From Acanthaster planci (lineage: Eukaryota > Echinodermata > Asteroidea > Valvatida > Acanthasteridae), in the NCBI RefSeq assembly GCF_001949145.1, contig NW_019091398.1, positions 829,015-893,014 on the forward strand: a DNA stretch of 64,000 nt. The letters run 5' to 3'. The notes under the pieces are model-generated. The model was not told the origin of the DNA, made no database searches, and worked only from the letters and a program-made list of their open reading frames with translations. Position 1 is the stretch's first letter. Each line of letters opens with the position of its first letter. Below are positions 63,801 through 64,000 of the stretch, piece after piece. Both the position numbers and the translations under genes were made by a program.

Positions 63801-64000
63801 CAAATAAAAATTATACGAAATGACTTTGCACACAAGAGAGAAAAATAATGTCTAAGGCACTGACTCTTCCATAAAATAATACAGATGATCTTTTTAGGTT
63901 AGTGGTAAGTGGTGAATGTGGGTCGTTTGGCGGCTGGCTGAGGCGCCCTTGTATGCCATCGGCTCAACCATGTTTAAATGTATTCATTGTTCCATGCTTA
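57813..64000. other. Upstream of the sulfotransferase exon; no supported gene
   Basis: This should hold the first intron and perhaps 5' exon(s) of the minus-strand sulfotransferase gene. Minus-strand donors near 58459 and 62190 were examined: neither is preceded by a frame with a membrane anchor in the phase required at 57812. A donor-like plus-strand site near 59184 (acaag followed by gtaaga) has no coding support. The rest is AT-rich with poly-A and poly-G runs. Confidence 0.5.

Overview
This is a window of animal nuclear DNA, most likely from an invertebrate deuterostome (hemichordate, amphioxus or echinoderm). The reasons are split genes with GT-AG introns, two genes orthologous to vertebrate genes, dense introns with many small non-autonomous transposons, AT-rich non-coding DNA and frequent tacatgtaca-type runs. 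The exact phylum cannot be settled from the sequence. Almost all of the longer open frames outside the three genes below look like chance.

Layout. (1) 1-19.55 kb, plus strand: the 3' part of SRRT/ARS2 (nuclear cap-binding partner). It has 18 coding exons in one continuous frame, 931 codons plus stop. The 5' end lies outside the window. Its introns hold a hAT element with a perfect 8-bp target duplication, three or more MITEs of other families, and one intron that reads as a U12-type AT-AC intron. (2) 19.55-37.3 kb: no recognisable gene. It holds MITEs, a retroelement tail, a 13-base N gap, CpG-dense patches and one candidate upstream exon. (3) 37.3-53.5 kb, plus strand: PRDM14, nine coding exons, 609 codons from the first in-frame Met. 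It has a proline-rich N-terminus, a PR/SET-like domain and seven zinc fingers; human PRDM14 is remembered as having six. Its introns carry a reverse-transcriptase fragment and a tRNA-like composite repeat. (4) 53.5-56.6 kb: intergenic, with two foldback elements. (5) 56.6-57.8 kb, minus strand: the long last exon of a Golgi-type carbohydrate sulfotransferase, convergent with PRDM14. Upstream exons were not found. (6) 57.8-64 kb: no supported gene.

The three genes have no evident shared pathway: SRRT acts in RNA processing, PRDM14 in transcriptional repression and cell fate, and the sulfotransferase in glycan modification. The observations most worth a second look are the AT-AC intron in SRRT, the hAT element carrying a head-to-head pair of tRNA-like arms, the interleaved inverted repeats around a second tRNA-like sequence, decayed copies of an exon/5' splice site inside an SRRT intron, and the seventh zinc finger of PRDM14. 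No defence system, CRISPR array or operon-like system is present.
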